Counted from the first letter of the stretch, positions 47,779 through 56,869 are shown. The stretch: 64,000 bases of DNA from Segnochrobactrum spirostomi (GCF_009600605.1 NZ_VWNA01000001.1:1178001-1242000); one strand, 5' to 3'. Notes: generated by a model not told the origin, from the letters alone. Numbers and translations are program-made.

Positions 47779-48606
47779 CTAGTGGGCGGTGAAGATCGGC
47801 AGGCTGGCCTTGGCGAAGATCGTCCGGGTGGTGCCGCCGAGCATCGCCTCCATGATCGCGCCATGGCGGAACGCGCCCATGACGAGGGCGTCGGCGCCCC
47901 ACTCCCCGATCGCCTTCAGGATCTCGTCGCCGACATCGCCGTCGCCCGGCGGCAGCAGGGTCGTGTCGGCCTTCACGCCGAGATCGCGGAGAACGTGGTG
48001 GCATTCCTCGCAGCGCGCCACCTCGACGCTCGGGGCGACGGCGAACACCCGCACTTCGTCGGCCGCACGCAGCCAGGGCCCGGCGCCGACCAGGGCGCGG
48101 TGGGCTTGCGGCGTCGATTTCCAGGCGATGGCGATCTTGCGGGCGAGCGGCGCGCCGCCCGTTCGCACCCAATCGGGCGGCACGAGCAACGGGCGCTCGG
48201 CATGGAAGATCGCGGCATGGACCGCGTCGTGGGCACTGATGTCGTGCGGACGCGCGAGGATCAGGAGATCGGCGGACGGCGCTTCGGCGACGAGCACGGC
48301 GCCCTCGTCCCCCGCCCGCTCGCGCCAGGTCACCTGGGCATGATGCTCTTCGGCGATGCCGGCGAGCCAATCGTCGTAGACCGCATGGACGGCCTCGGTG
48401 CGCGCCTGCGGGGTGCCCTCGAAATGATCGCGCAGGCGCTGGATCGCCGCCTCTTCCGCCGATTCGCCGGTCCCGCGCGGGTCCTCGGTGATGCACAGCG
48501 CCTCGATGGTCGTGGCGGGATCGACCGAGGCAGCCGCGGCGGCGGCTTCGAGGCACGCGCGGGCGGTACCCGGCTCGGCGAGAACGGCGAGAATGCGCAG
48601 GGCCAT
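47779..48606 (-). CDS. Universal stress protein, two UspA domains
   Basis: The product has 275 residues. The first half starts MALRILAVLAEPGTARACLEAA and is a degenerate UspA domain. The second half (KIAIAWKSTPQAHRALVGAG to the end) keeps the nucleotide-binding G-x2-G-x9-G(S/T) pattern as VMGAFRHGAIMEAMLGGTTRTI. Tandem-domain Usp proteins respond to stress, usually through ATP-binding. AAGGAC precedes ATG 48606. It is 40 bp upstream of the serine hydrolase gene on the same strand and probably co-transcribed. Confidence 0.9.
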   Translation of the reverse strand: MALRILAVLAEPGTARACLEAAAAAASVDPATTIEALCITEDPRGTGESAEEAAIQRLRDHFEGTPQARTEAVHAVYDDWLAGIAEEHHAQVTWRERAGDEGAVLVAEAPSADLLILARPHDISAHDAVHAAIFHAERPLLVPPDWVRTGGAPLARKIAIAWKSTPQAHRALVGAGPWLRAADEVRVFAVAPSVEVARCEECHHVLRDLGVKADTTLLPPGDGDVGDEILKAIGEWGADALVMGAFRHGAIMEAMLGGTTRTIFAKASLPIFTAH

Positions 48607-48903
48607 AGGGCGTCCTTGGAGATCCGTCTCGGAAGACCATCCCGCCGAGCGCAGCCGTGGCCCGCGGGACGCCGGCCTCCGAGGCGGAGACAGTGGAGCC
48701 AAGGGGCGGCGCGGCCCACTATGAAAGGGGGCCGAAGGTGTCAAGCGCGCCGGCCGATGCGTGGGGTGTCGATCATGGCAGGTGGGTCGCCGCCAAGGGG
48801 TGGCGGGCATGATGCAATGGCGGGCACGAGGGGATTTCGCGGACGACGAGAGCCCAGGCCGCGGAGATGCGAGCGCCAAAAGGACGCTGCCAAGCCCTCT
48901 CCA

Positions 48904-48994
48904 TCGTCATCCGCGGGCTGGTCCCGCGGACCCAGGGGCCACGAACGCGGGGTCTGCCGCCCCTGGATCCCGCCACAAGGGCGGGGATGACGAC
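48904..48994. repeat. Repeat family B, copy 2
   Basis: An imperfect palindrome of about 90 bp with terminal CGTCATCC and GGATGACG and an inner CCAGGGGCC / CCCCTGGAT pair. It lies in the 510-bp stretch between the stress-protein gene and tRNA-Cys, where no protein gene is supported. Confidence 0.82.
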
Positions 48995-49116
48995 GGAGAG
49001 CAAGGGGTCCGCCGCCAAAGCGTTGGGCCTCGGGGATTGGGGCGCAAACGCGCGATCACGGTCCGGGAACCGGTCACGATCGCATGGCGGGAAAAGGAGA
49101 AAGGTGCGGGGCGCGC

Positions 49117-49190
49117 TGGAGGCGACGGCCGGAATCGAACCGGCGTACACGGATTTGCAGTCCGCTGCGTAACCACTCCGCCACGTCGCC
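49117..49190 (-). tRNA. tRNA-Cys (GCA)
   Basis: The minus strand folds as a 74-nt tRNA with an encoded CCA end. The acceptor stem is GGCGACG/CGTCGCC, the D arm contains GGCGGAGTGGTTACGC, the anticodon loop reads CTGCAAA (anticodon GCA), and the T arm carries GGTTCGATTCC. The discriminator base is U, as required for cysteine identity. Family B repeats lie on both sides. Confidence 0.95.
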
Positions 49191-49404
49191 CCGCGATCGG
49201 ATCACTAAAGGGTCGCGGCCGGTTGGGCAAGCCCGACGGTGCGCTCCGTCCACGGCTTCGCGCACGAGCGCGTGCATAGGAGATATGGAGGAAGGCAGCG
49301 ATATGATCGCCATATCCAACAGATACCGCCTCGTAGCTCCAGCCCTGGGGAGAGGACGAGCGATCCGCACCGCGCACCTGAGCAGCCGGCACGTCGCTCT
49401 CCAT

Positions 49405-49493
49405 CGTCATCCCCGCCGTTGTGGCGGGGACCCAAGGGCAGCAGACCTTGCGTTCGCGGCCCCTGGGTCCGCGGGACGAGCCCGCGGATGACC
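49405..49493. repeat. Repeat family B, copy 3
   Basis: Begins CGTCATCCCCGCCGTTGTGG and ends GAGCCCGCGGATGACC. It lies between tRNA-Cys and the secreted-protein gene at 49641; the 450-bp stretch holds no other recognised feature. Confidence 0.82.
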
Positions 49494-49640
49494 ATGGAGA
49501 GAGCGGGATGGAAGCCCCTGCCGAGCACGGTGCGTCGTGCAGGAGCGCTCCCCATAGCGCGCGCCCCTCCCCCCGACGCCTTGCGGTCGGAACAGCCCTC
49601 GCGCATCGTGAGCCCGGTTCATCAAGCCGGGGGTCCCACC

Positions 49641-50084
49641 ATGCGTCTCGCCACGTCCGCCGTCGCCGTTCTCGTCACCGCGCTCGCCGTCGCGGGCACG
49701 CCCGCCGCCGCGAAGGATACTTCGCGAAAGAGCGCTTGGCCGAACCTGATCGGCACCTGGGTCGGCAAGAGCCGGGCGATCGTCACCACCAACACCGGCC
49801 ATTACGGCAATGCCGGCACCGGCGACGAGCCGCGCTTCGCTTCGGCCGAGCTCGTCATCGAGATCACCAAAGAGGATCAGGGCCGCTATATCGGCACGAT
49901 CACTTCGCCGGGCGACACGGAGGTCAAGCTGATGGTCGTCGGCTCCGACCGAAAGACCCTGCGCACCACCGACAAGGACGGCACCTCGGTCGGCTCCATC
50001 CTCGGCCCGAACGCGTTCGAGCTCTGCTACGCCCAGAACAATCCCTCGACCGTCTCCTGCGTCACCTTCCACCGCCGCCGCTGA
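49641..50084 (+). CDS. Small secreted protein, unknown function (paralogue of the 5461-5901 product)
   Basis: The product has 147 residues with a Sec signal peptide ending near residue 23 (LAVAGTPAAA). The mature part begins LIGTWVGKSRAIV and consists of predicted beta strands: SAELVIEITKEDQGRYIGTI, VKLMVVGSDRKTLRTTDKDGTSVGSIL and a final FELCYAQNNPSTVSCVTFHR with two cysteines that probably pair. The strand order and cysteine positions parallel the product at 5461-5901. I infer a small periplasmic beta-barrel of lipocalin-like kind. Function is unknown. Confidence 0.8.
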   Translation: MRLATSAVAVLVTALAVAGTPAAAKDTSRKSAWPNLIGTWVGKSRAIVTTNTGHYGNAGTGDEPRFASAELVIEITKEDQGRYIGTITSPGDTEVKLMVVGSDRKTLRTTDKDGTSVGSILGPNAFELCYAQNNPSTVSCVTFHRRR

Positions 50085-50152
50085 TCGGGCGCCGCCCCGC
50101 TTCGACGCACCGCACACGCTTACCCGAGAGTGGAAGCGAGCGCCGCCCTCCC

Positions 50153-50293
50153 GTCTCCCCGCCCGGGGAGAAGGTCCCCCGAAGGGGCGGATGAGGGGAC
50201 TTTTCTTATTTCTTCGTAGAGACTTATTGGATGAGGGAGGCAGCCCCTCATCCTGCGCGCGGCGCCACCTTCTCCCCGCCAGCGGGGAGAAGG
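50153..50293. repeat. Repeat family A: third inverted pair
   Basis: Elements at 50153-50198 and 50243-50293 face each other around a 44-bp AT-rich spacer. The hairpins are CTCCCCGCCCGGGGAG and CCTTCTCCCCGCCAGCGGGG. The pair lies between the secreted-protein gene and cioA. Confidence 0.82.
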
Positions 50294-50581
50294 AATCCCT
50301 GTGATCTCCTGCAATCGCCCGTCCATTTGCCGCCGCGCTGCAGCACGCCGCGGGGCCATAGGCTGCGCTCACCCAGGCGTCTCTGGTGCGGGTCAATGTT
50401 GCACTACGGAAACAGTCTGTAACGAATGGTTGCACAACTCGCGTCATGCGATTGACGAGACGCAGCGGCACATGCATCCCTGACGTGCGCTCCCGAGGTT
50501 ATCCTAGTCGAAAGTTTTGTGGTCCGATCGGTGTCCGCCGGCTGGAAGCGCCGTTTCTGTCACCCGCACAGCGAGGTCGCC
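50294..50581 (+). promoter_or_regulatory. Upstream region of cioAB with a repeated GTTGCAC motif
   Basis: GTTGCAC occurs at 50398-50404 and 50429-50435, 31 bp (about three helical turns) apart; the second is part of the near-palindrome GTTGCACAAC. This could be a regulator site for the oxidase operon. No Fnr-type TTGAT-N4-ATCAA box was found. No gene is seen in the region. Confidence 0.35.
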
Positions 50582-51976
50582 ATGGACCTGGATCCGGTTC
50601 TGCTCTCGAGATTACAATTCGCCTGGGTTATCGGGTGGCATATTCTTCTGCCTGCTTTCACCGTGGGCTGCGCCTCTTTCATCGCATTGCTGGAAGGGCT
50701 TCATTTCTTCACGAAGAAAGACGTTTACCTCCGCACGTCGAACTTCTGGATCAAGATCTTCTCCGTTGCGTTCGGCATCGGCGTCGTCTCCGGCATCGTC
50801 ATGCCGTTCCAGTTCGGCACCAACTGGAGCCGCTATTCCGACGCGGTCTCCAACGTGCTCGCCCCTTTGTTTGCTTATGAGGGGCTCACAGCCTTCTTCC
50901 TCGAAGCCGCCTTCCTTGGGGTGCTGTTGTTCGGGCGCAAGCTGGTGCCGGCGGGGGCGCACTTCTTCTCCGCGGTGATGGTCGCGCTCGGCACGCTCTT
51001 TTCATCGTTCTGGATTCTCGCCGCCAATAGCTGGATGCAGACGCCGTCGGGCTATCAGGTGTCCGACGGACGGTTCTTCCCGTCCGACTGGGTCGCGGTG
51101 ATCTTCAATCCGTCGTTTCCCTATCGCCTCGCCCACACGGTCGTCGGCTTCTACGTGACGACGGCCTTCGTGGTCGTGGCCGTCGGTGCCTATCTGATCC
51201 GCCGCCAGCCCTCCGCGCCCGAAGGCCGCACCATGTTCTCGATGGCCTTCTGGCTGCTCACCGTGCTGGTGCCGTTGCAAATCCTCATCGGCGACCAGCA
51301 CGGCCTCAACACGCTGGAGCACCAGCCGGCCAAGCTCGCGGCGATCGAGGCGCATTGGGAAACCAGCAACGACGTCCCCCTCGTCCTCTTCGCCCTCCCC
51401 GACAATGCGACCGCGAGCAACCGCTTCACCATCGCGATTCCCCACCTCGGCAGCCTGGTCCTGACCCACTCCCTCGACGGCACGGTGAAGGGCCTCAAGG
51501 ACTTCTCGCCCGACCAATGGCCGCCCGTCGCCATTCCGTTCTTCGCCTTCCGGCTGATGGTGGCGGTCGGCTTCGTGATGCTGGGGCTGGTGGTCGGCAG
51601 TCTGTGGCTGCGCGGGCGCGGACGCCTCTTCGAAAGCCGGCTCTTCCTGCGCGCCTGCCTCTGGGCGGGGCCGCTCGGCTTCATCGCCGTGCTCGCCGGA
51701 TGGACCACAACGGAGGTCGGCCGACAGCCCTGGATCGTCTACGGCCTGATGCGCACCGCCGATGCCGTGCCGCCGTCCCTCACCGGGTTCGACGTGCTGC
51801 TCTCCTTCCTCGGCTACGCGATCGTCTACCTCATCGTCTTCCCGGCCGGCGCCATCATCATGGCGCGCATCGTCCGCAAGGGACCGGGCGACGTCACGAT
51901 CGGCCAGTCGCCGGTCGAAAGCGGCCGGCCGAGCCGGCCCATCACCGTGCAATTGCAGGTCTCTGGAGACGCCTGA
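50582..51976 (+). CDS. cioA: Cyanide-insensitive bd-type quinol oxidase, subunit I
   Basis: The product is a 464-residue inner-membrane protein with about nine helices. Heme ligands by comparison with E. coli CydA are His20 (WHILLPAFTVG), the His of PYRLAHTVVGFYVT and the Met of AFRLMVAVG. GRQPWIVYG is the conserved quinol-side motif. The loop between helices 6 and 7 is short, as in CioA rather than long-loop CydA. With subunit II it reduces oxygen with quinol electrons and resists cyanide. GCGAGG precedes the ATG. The stop overlaps the next start by one base. Confidence 0.93.
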   Translation: MDLDPVLLSRLQFAWVIGWHILLPAFTVGCASFIALLEGLHFFTKKDVYLRTSNFWIKIFSVAFGIGVVSGIVMPFQFGTNWSRYSDAVSNVLAPLFAYEGLTAFFLEAAFLGVLLFGRKLVPAGAHFFSAVMVALGTLFSSFWILAANSWMQTPSGYQVSDGRFFPSDWVAVIFNPSFPYRLAHTVVGFYVTTAFVVVAVGAYLIRRQPSAPEGRTMFSMAFWLLTVLVPLQILIGDQHGLNTLEHQPAKLAAIEAHWETSNDVPLVLFALPDNATASNRFTIAIPHLGSLVLTHSLDGTVKGLKDFSPDQWPPVAIPFFAFRLMVAVGFVMLGLVVGSLWLRGRGRLFESRLFLRACLWAGPLGFIAVLAGWTTTEVGRQPWIVYGLMRTADAVPPSLTGFDVLLSFLGYAIVYLIVFPAGAIIMARIVRKGPGDVTIGQSPVESGRPSRPITVQLQVSGDA

Positions 51977-52986
51977 TGGACATCATCCTGAGCTTCGTTC
52001 CGGTCTGGACGATCATCATCGCCGTCGGCATCTTCCTCTACGTGCTGCTCGACGGCTTCGATCTCGGAGTCGGCATCTTGTACGGGTTCGAGCCGGACTT
52101 GCGCTCCCGCAACATCGTGATGAACTCCATCGCGCCGGTGTGGGACGGCAACGAGACCTGGCTGGTGCTCGGCGGCGTCGCGCTGCTCGCGGCCTTTCCG
52201 CTGGCCTTCGCGATCATCATTCCGGCCCTCTACTTCCCCGTGCTGGTGATGCTGCTCGCCCTCGTGTTCCGCGGCGTGGCGTTCGATTTCCGCTTCCGCG
52301 ACACCGAGAACAAGACCTTCTGGGACCATGGCTTCTTCTACGGATCCGCGACCGCGGCCTTTGCCCAGGGCGTCATGCTCGGCGCCTTCATCCAGGGCTT
52401 CAAGGTCGAGGGACGGGTCTTCACCGGCACGTCGTTCGACTTCCTGACGCCGTTCTCGGTGCTGACCGGCATCGCGCTGATGTTCGGCTACGCGCTGCTC
52501 GGCGCCGGCTGGCTGATCCTGAAGACGGAGGGCGACATCGAGGCGCGCGCCCGCCGGCGCGGCCGCCTGTGCCTTCTCGGCGTCGTGGTCTCGATGGCGA
52601 TCGTCAGCATCTGGACGCCGCTGATGAACGCGAACGTGTCGCACCGCTGGTTCTCGTGGCCGAACATTCTGTTCCTGGCACCGGTTCCGATCGCCGCCGC
52701 AGCCGTCGCGTTCGGGGTCTGGCGCGCCCTGACCGGCGCGTCGCAGAGCGGAACCTTCGTCGGCGCCGTGGGCCTGTTCGTGCTCGCCTATCTCGGCATC
52801 GCGATCAGCCTGTGGCCCTTCATCGTGCCCCACACCTTCACTTTGTGGGAGGCCGCCTCCTCGAACTCGACCCAAGCGTTCCTGCTCGTCGGCACGCTGT
52901 TCCTGCTGCCGGTGATCCTCGTCTACACGAGCTGGTCGTATTGGGTGTTCCGGGGCAAGGTTCGGGCCGACATCGGCTATCATTGA
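51976..52986 (+). CDS. cioB: Cyanide-insensitive bd-type quinol oxidase, subunit II
   Basis: The product is a 336-residue CydB-family membrane protein. Landmarks are YVLLDGFDLGVGILYGF, the NSIAPVWDGNETWLVLGG motif, ALVFRGVAFDFRFRD, FIQGFKVEGRVFTGT and a final PVILVYTSWSYWVFRGKV. No cydX-like small subunit gene or cydCD assembly genes are adjacent. The TGATG overlap couples it to cioA. Confidence 0.93.
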   Translation: MDIILSFVPVWTIIIAVGIFLYVLLDGFDLGVGILYGFEPDLRSRNIVMNSIAPVWDGNETWLVLGGVALLAAFPLAFAIIIPALYFPVLVMLLALVFRGVAFDFRFRDTENKTFWDHGFFYGSATAAFAQGVMLGAFIQGFKVEGRVFTGTSFDFLTPFSVLTGIALMFGYALLGAGWLILKTEGDIEARARRRGRLCLLGVVVSMAIVSIWTPLMNANVSHRWFSWPNILFLAPVPIAAAAVAFGVWRALTGASQSGTFVGAVGLFVLAYLGIAISLWPFIVPHTFTLWEAASSNSTQAFLLVGTLFLLPVILVYTSWSYWVFRGKVRADIGYH

Positions 52987-52998
52987 GGCGCGACACAC

Positions 52999-53030
52999 GG
53001 CATCGGCGAGCGATCGCCGATGCCCATTTC
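52999..53030 (+). terminator. Probable terminator after cioB
   Basis: A perfect 11-bp stem (52999-53009 with 53014-53024) and 4-nt loop, followed by CATTTCT. The U tract is weak, but it lies directly after the operon and faces the convergent HAD gene. Confidence 0.6.
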
Positions 53031-53081
53031 TAAGACGGCGAGCCGGCCCGAACGGCGCGTCTCGCCCGTTCCCCTCAGCCC

Positions 53082-53753
53082 TCAGCCGCGATGCCAGAGA
53101 TCGAGCGGGCCTTCGGTGCGGGGCCGGCCGGCGATGTGCTCGTAATGGGCGATGCCGGGGTGCGGCGTCTCGAGCGGGTGGGTGTGGGTCGTGGTGACGA
53201 CCACCACCGCGGCACCCGCGGCCTCGGCGGCGGCGATGCCGGCCGGGGCGTCCTCGAACACCACGCAGCGATCCGCCCGAACCCCGAGCCGCTCGGCCGC
53301 GAGCAGGAAACAATCCGGGGCCGGCTTGCCGCGGCTGACGTCTTCCGACGCCACCATCACCGCCGGCGGCACCAGACCGGCCGCGGCGAGGCGGCGCTCG
53401 GCGAGTTGCCGCGGCGCGGACGTGACGATCGCCCAGCGGTCCGCCGGCAGCGCCTCCAGGAACGACACGACGCCGGCGATGGCCTCGATGCCCTCCATGT
53501 CCTCGAGCTCGAGCTCGTTGATGGCGACGGCTTCAGCGAGGGGATCGACGCCGGGGAGTTGCAGGGCGGTGATGGTCTCGATCGCCCGCACGCCGTGGAT
53601 GGTGCGCAGGAAGGCGACGGGATCGAGCCCGTGGCGGATCGCCCAATTGCCCCACACCCGCTCGGCGACGGCGATCGAGTTGAGCAGCGTGCCGTCCATG
53701 TCGAACAGGAAGGCATCGAAGCCGCGATCGGGAAACAACAGGCGCTCGGTCAA
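53082..53753 (-). CDS. HAD-superfamily phosphatase (sugar-phosphatase-like)
   Basis: The product has about 223 residues. HAD motif I is DAFLFDMDGTLLNS (nucleophile and acid Asp), motif II IVTSAPRQ, motif III the lysine of VSRGKPAPDCFLLAAERLG, and motif IV VVFEDAPAG. A helical cap between motifs I and II marks subclass IA, as in small sugar-phosphate phosphatases such as YfbT. Substrate is undetermined. The likely start is TTG 53753 with GGAG at 7 bp; an upstream in-frame GTG at 53801 has no good site. Confidence 0.87.
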   Translation of the reverse strand: MTERLLFPDRGFDAFLFDMDGTLLNSIAVAERVWGNWAIRHGLDPVAFLRTIHGVRAIETITALQLPGVDPLAEAVAINELELEDMEGIEAIAGVVSFLEALPADRWAIVTSAPRQLAERRLAAAGLVPPAVMVASEDVSRGKPAPDCFLLAAERLGVRADRCVVFEDAPAGIAAAEAAGAAVVVVTTTHTHPLETPHPGIAHYEHIAGRPRTEGPLDLWHRG

Positions 53754-53888
53754 GGCGGGGCTCCGGAACGGACGAGGCGAGAGGTCGCCGCTGCTTGGCA
53801 CGCCGAAGCGAGCGCGTCCAGCCTCAAGGGCGCGAAGGGGCCGATGGTGTGAAGGCGGAGCAGGATGGCGATGGCCCGTTCCTCTCCG

Positions 53889-53980
53889 TCGTCATCCCAG
53901 CCCTTGTGGAGGGGACCCGGGGCGGCAAACTCAGCGCGCGCGGCTCCTCCTTCCCCGGGACAAGCCCGCGGATGACGACG
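53889..53980. repeat. Repeat family B, copy 4
   Basis: Begins CGTCATCCCAGCCCTTGTGG and ends CAAGCCCGCGGATGACG. It lies upstream of the HAD gene and downstream of recJ, and looks more diverged than the other copies. Confidence 0.75.
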
Positions 53981-54021
53981 GAGGGGGAACTTTCGCCGCT
54001 CCCCCGACCCGCGCCCTGCCC

Positions 54022-55854
54022 TCAGAACGCGGTGCGGCGCGGGTCGGCGGCGTCGAGGATGCGCAGGGAGACGCGGCCGGGATCGAGGGAATCGAGGCCG
54101 AGGCAGCCGGCGACGTGGAAGCTCTCGCCGCGCCCGGCCAACAGCGCCCGGCCGAGATCACGGTCGGCGGCGCGGAAGGCGATGCCGTCGAGCCGGCGGC
54201 CGTCGCCGGACACGAGCGTCGCCTTGACGTGGCCCTGGCCGACGATGCGGACGTCGCCGAGCCGGTGCGACGGAAAGGCGAAAATCGGCTCGGGATGGCC
54301 GGCGCCGTAGGGCCCGGCGCGCTCGACGAGGTTGACGAGGGCCGTGGTGGCACCGCCGGCGGTCAGCACCCCGTCGAGCTTGAGCCCGTCGTCCGCCCGC
54401 GCCGCGGCGACGTCGGCGGCGAGCCGCGCCTCCAGGAAGCCGCCGAACTCGGCGATCCGCTCGCGGGCGATGGTGAGGCCCGCCGCCATGGCATGGCCGC
54501 CGCCCTTGATGAGGAGGCCGGCCTCCGCGGCGGCGCGCACCGCCGCGCCGAGATCGACGCCCGAGATCGAGCGGCCGGAGCCGGTGCCGCGGCCCTCGGG
54601 ATCGAGCGCGATGGCGAAGGCGGGCCGCCCGAGCCGCTCCTTGAGGCGGGCGGCGACGAGCCCGACGATGCCCGGATGCCAGCCGTCGTCGAACACGACG
54701 GAGACGGATTCGAACGGCGCGTCGACGAGCATCGCCTCGGCCTGGGCGAGCGCGAGCGCCTCGGCCTCCTGGCGTTCGCGGTTGAGGGCGTCGAGCCGGC
54801 CCGCGATGAAGCCCGCCTCGACCGGGTCCTCGGTGACGAGGAGGCGCGCGCCGAGGGTCGAGTCGCCGATCCGTCCGCCGGCATTGATGCGTGGCCCGAG
54901 CAGGAAGCCCAGATGATAGGGCGTCGGCGCCCCGTTCATCCGCGCCGCGTCGGCGAGCGCGGCGAGGCCGAGATTTTCCCGCTTCTTGAGGACCTGGAGC
55001 CCCTTCACCACGAAGGCGCGGTTGAGCCCGACGAGGGGGACGACGTCGCACACGGTGCCCAGCGCGACGAGATCGAGCAGGCTCAGAAGGTCCGGCTCGC
55101 GGCGGGTCGCGAAGAAGCCGCGCCGGCGCAGGGTCCGGTTGAGCGCGACGGCGACGAGGAAGGTCACGCCGGCGGCACAGAGATGGCCGCAGCCCGAGAG
55201 GTCGTCCTGCCGGTTCGGATTGACGATGGCGCGGGCGGGGGGCAGCTCCACGCCGGCCGGATGGTGGTCGATGACGACCGTATCGAGGCCAAGACGGCGC
55301 GCCGCCTCCAGCGCCTCGTGGCTCGAGGTGCCGCAATCGAGGGTGACGAGGAGGCGTGCCCCGGACCGGGCGTGGCGCTCCACCGCCTCGACCGAGACGC
55401 CGTAGCCCTCCGTCGAACGGTCGGGCACGTGGACCACGGCATCCGAGCCGAGCGCCCGCAGATGGCGCACCAGGACGGCCGCGGAGGTCGCGCCGTCGAC
55501 GTCGTAGTCGGCGACGACGCCGATCTGCTCCTCGGTCTCGACCGCATCGGCGAGCCGGTCGGCGGCGGCCTCCATATCGGTCAGCGAGGTGGGGTCGGGC
55601 ATCAGGTCGCGCAGGGTCGGGGCGAGGAACGCCTCGACCGCCTCGATCCCCACCGACCGGCCCGACAGCACGCGGCCGATCACGTCCGGCACGCCGTGGC
55701 GCTGGGAAATCGCCAGGGCCTCCGCCGCACCGCGTTCGTCGAGCCGGCCGATCCAGCGACGGCCGCCGAGGGACGCGGAGACGCCGAGCACCGGCGCGCG
55801 GGCACCGGGCGCGGACCGGGTGGCGAGGACGGGGGAAGCGAGAGGCAGATTCAT
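54022..55854 (-). CDS. recJ: Single-stranded-DNA-specific exonuclease RecJ
   Basis: The product has 610 residues. The DHH-family catalytic motifs are VVADYDVDGATSAAVL, LDCGTSS, VVIDHHPAG and LVALGTVCDVVPL; DHHA1 follows with the glycine-rich KGGGHAMAAGLT, and a C-terminal OB fold ends near VAGCLGLDSL. RecJ degrades single-stranded DNA 5' to 3' in recombination and mismatch repair. No partner gene is adjacent. Confidence 0.95.
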   Translation of the reverse strand: MNLPLASPVLATRSAPGARAPVLGVSASLGGRRWIGRLDERGAAEALAISQRHGVPDVIGRVLSGRSVGIEAVEAFLAPTLRDLMPDPTSLTDMEAAADRLADAVETEEQIGVVADYDVDGATSAAVLVRHLRALGSDAVVHVPDRSTEGYGVSVEAVERHARSGARLLVTLDCGTSSHEALEAARRLGLDTVVIDHHPAGVELPPARAIVNPNRQDDLSGCGHLCAAGVTFLVAVALNRTLRRRGFFATRREPDLLSLLDLVALGTVCDVVPLVGLNRAFVVKGLQVLKKRENLGLAALADAARMNGAPTPYHLGFLLGPRINAGGRIGDSTLGARLLVTEDPVEAGFIAGRLDALNRERQEAEALALAQAEAMLVDAPFESVSVVFDDGWHPGIVGLVAARLKERLGRPAFAIALDPEGRGTGSGRSISGVDLGAAVRAAAEAGLLIKGGGHAMAAGLTIARERIAEFGGFLEARLAADVAAARADDGLKLDGVLTAGGATTALVNLVERAGPYGAGHPEPIFAFPSHRLGDVRIVGQGHVKATLVSGDGRRLDGIAFRAADRDLGRALLAGRGESFHVAGCLGLDSLDPGRVSLRILDAADPRRTAF

Positions 55855-56007
55855 CAGTCTAGAATCGCAGAGCGGCGCGAGTCGGGCAACCTTCGCGGGC
55901 GGAATTCGGGAGAAAGCGGGGCGAGAGGTGGGCGCGCCCTCCCGGACGGGCAGTCCCTCTCCGCGTCACGCCCACCCTCTCCGCGCCACGCCACAATCTG
56001 GCGCCCC

Positions 56008-56379
56008 TCAATCGAGGCGGGTCGCAGGGTCGATGTGGCGGCCGCTCCAGCGACCGTAGCGCCAGGGGGCGTACCAGGCAGCGGCCGGCAGCCGGTCCGG
56101 CACAGGGTCGAAGCCCGAGGCGCCCAAGGGATGGCAGCGGGCGAGCCGGGCCGCGAGCACCCATCCCCCGGCCCACAGGCCGAAGCGCTCGATCGCCTCG
56201 ATCCCGTAGGCCGAACAGCTCGGCTGATAGCGGCAGACGTTCGGCAGGAGCGGCGAGAGCGTGAGGCGATAGAGCCCGATCAGCCCGCGGGCGACGGCCA
56301 CGCCCAGCCGAACGCCGCCGCGCGTGGGGGACACGCCCCCGGCACGCTCAGGAGGCGGTGTGTCGCAGGCGCTGCACAT
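56008..56379 (-). CDS. yidD: Membrane protein insertion efficiency factor YidD
   Basis: The product has about 123 residues. The YidD signature is LIGLYRLTLSPLLPNVCRYQPSCSAY... and GLWAGGW, followed by RCHPLGASGFDPVP. An amphipathic N-terminal helix would place it at the inner membrane, where it assists YidC. The start is uncertain: ATG 56379 overlaps the preceding gene by 32 bp, and GTG 56334 would remove the cysteine-containing N-terminus. Neither has a strong ribosome binding site. Translation is probably coupled to the scaffold gene. Confidence 0.85.
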   Translation of the reverse strand: MCSACDTPPPERAGGVSPTRGGVRLGVAVARGLIGLYRLTLSPLLPNVCRYQPSCSAYGIEAIERFGLWAGGWVLAARLARCHPLGASGFDPVPDRLPAAAWYAPWRYGRWSGRHIDPATRLD

Positions 56380-56869
56380 CGGCGGCCGACGGGTCGGAGG
56401 GGGCGGACACGGCTTCGGCGGCGTCCGCGCGGGCGGCACCGCGCGCGGCCTCGATGCGGCCGATGGCGTCCACCACGGCGTCGAAGGTGAGCAGCGTCGA
56501 GGCGTGGCGGGCCTTGTAGGCGCGCACCGGCTCGAGGAAACGCAGCTCGTCCCAGCGCCCGCCGGGCGGCGGACCGTCCTCCTTCAGCATCCGCCGCATC
56601 GTCTCGCGCAGATCCCGCAATTCCTCGGCCGTCGCGCCGACGACATGGCGCGCCATGATCGCCGACGAGGCCTGGCCGAGCGCGCACGCCTTCACGACGT
56701 GAGCGAAGTCCGTGACGACGCCGTCCGCCATCTTGAGGTCGATCGTGACGGTCGAGCCGCACAGACGGGAATGCGCGGTCGCGCTCGCGTCCGGCGCCTC
56801 GAGGCGGCCGATCCGCTCGATGTTGCCGGCGAATTCCAGGATCTTGGCGTTGTAGACGTCGTCGAGCAT
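56348..56869 (-). CDS. Iron-sulfur cluster assembly scaffold protein, SufU/IscU-like
   Basis: The product has 173 residues and the U-type scaffold fold: MLDDVYNAKILEFAGN, then two of the usual three ligand cysteines in SRLCGSTVTIDLKM and VVKACALGQASSAI. At the third place the sequence reads ARHASTLLTFDAV, with no cysteine. Many alphaproteobacterial homologues next to yidD and folE share this. So it may be a divergent scaffold or carrier rather than a classical one. The C-terminal tail is Ala-rich. GGAACGACGAC precedes ATG 56869. Confidence 0.85.
   Translation of the reverse strand: MLDDVYNAKILEFAGNIERIGRLEAPDASATAHSRLCGSTVTIDLKMADGVVTDFAHVVKACALGQASSAIMARHVVGATAEELRDLRETMRRMLKEDGPPPGGRWDELRFLEPVRAYKARHASTLLTFDAVVDAIGRIEAARGAARADAAEAVSAPSDPSAADVQRLRHTAS

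Noticed and set aside
50294-50581. Fnr/NnrR-type box before cioAB
   Set aside because: No TTGAT-N4-ATCAA-like palindrome was found; only the GTTGCAC repeats stand out.
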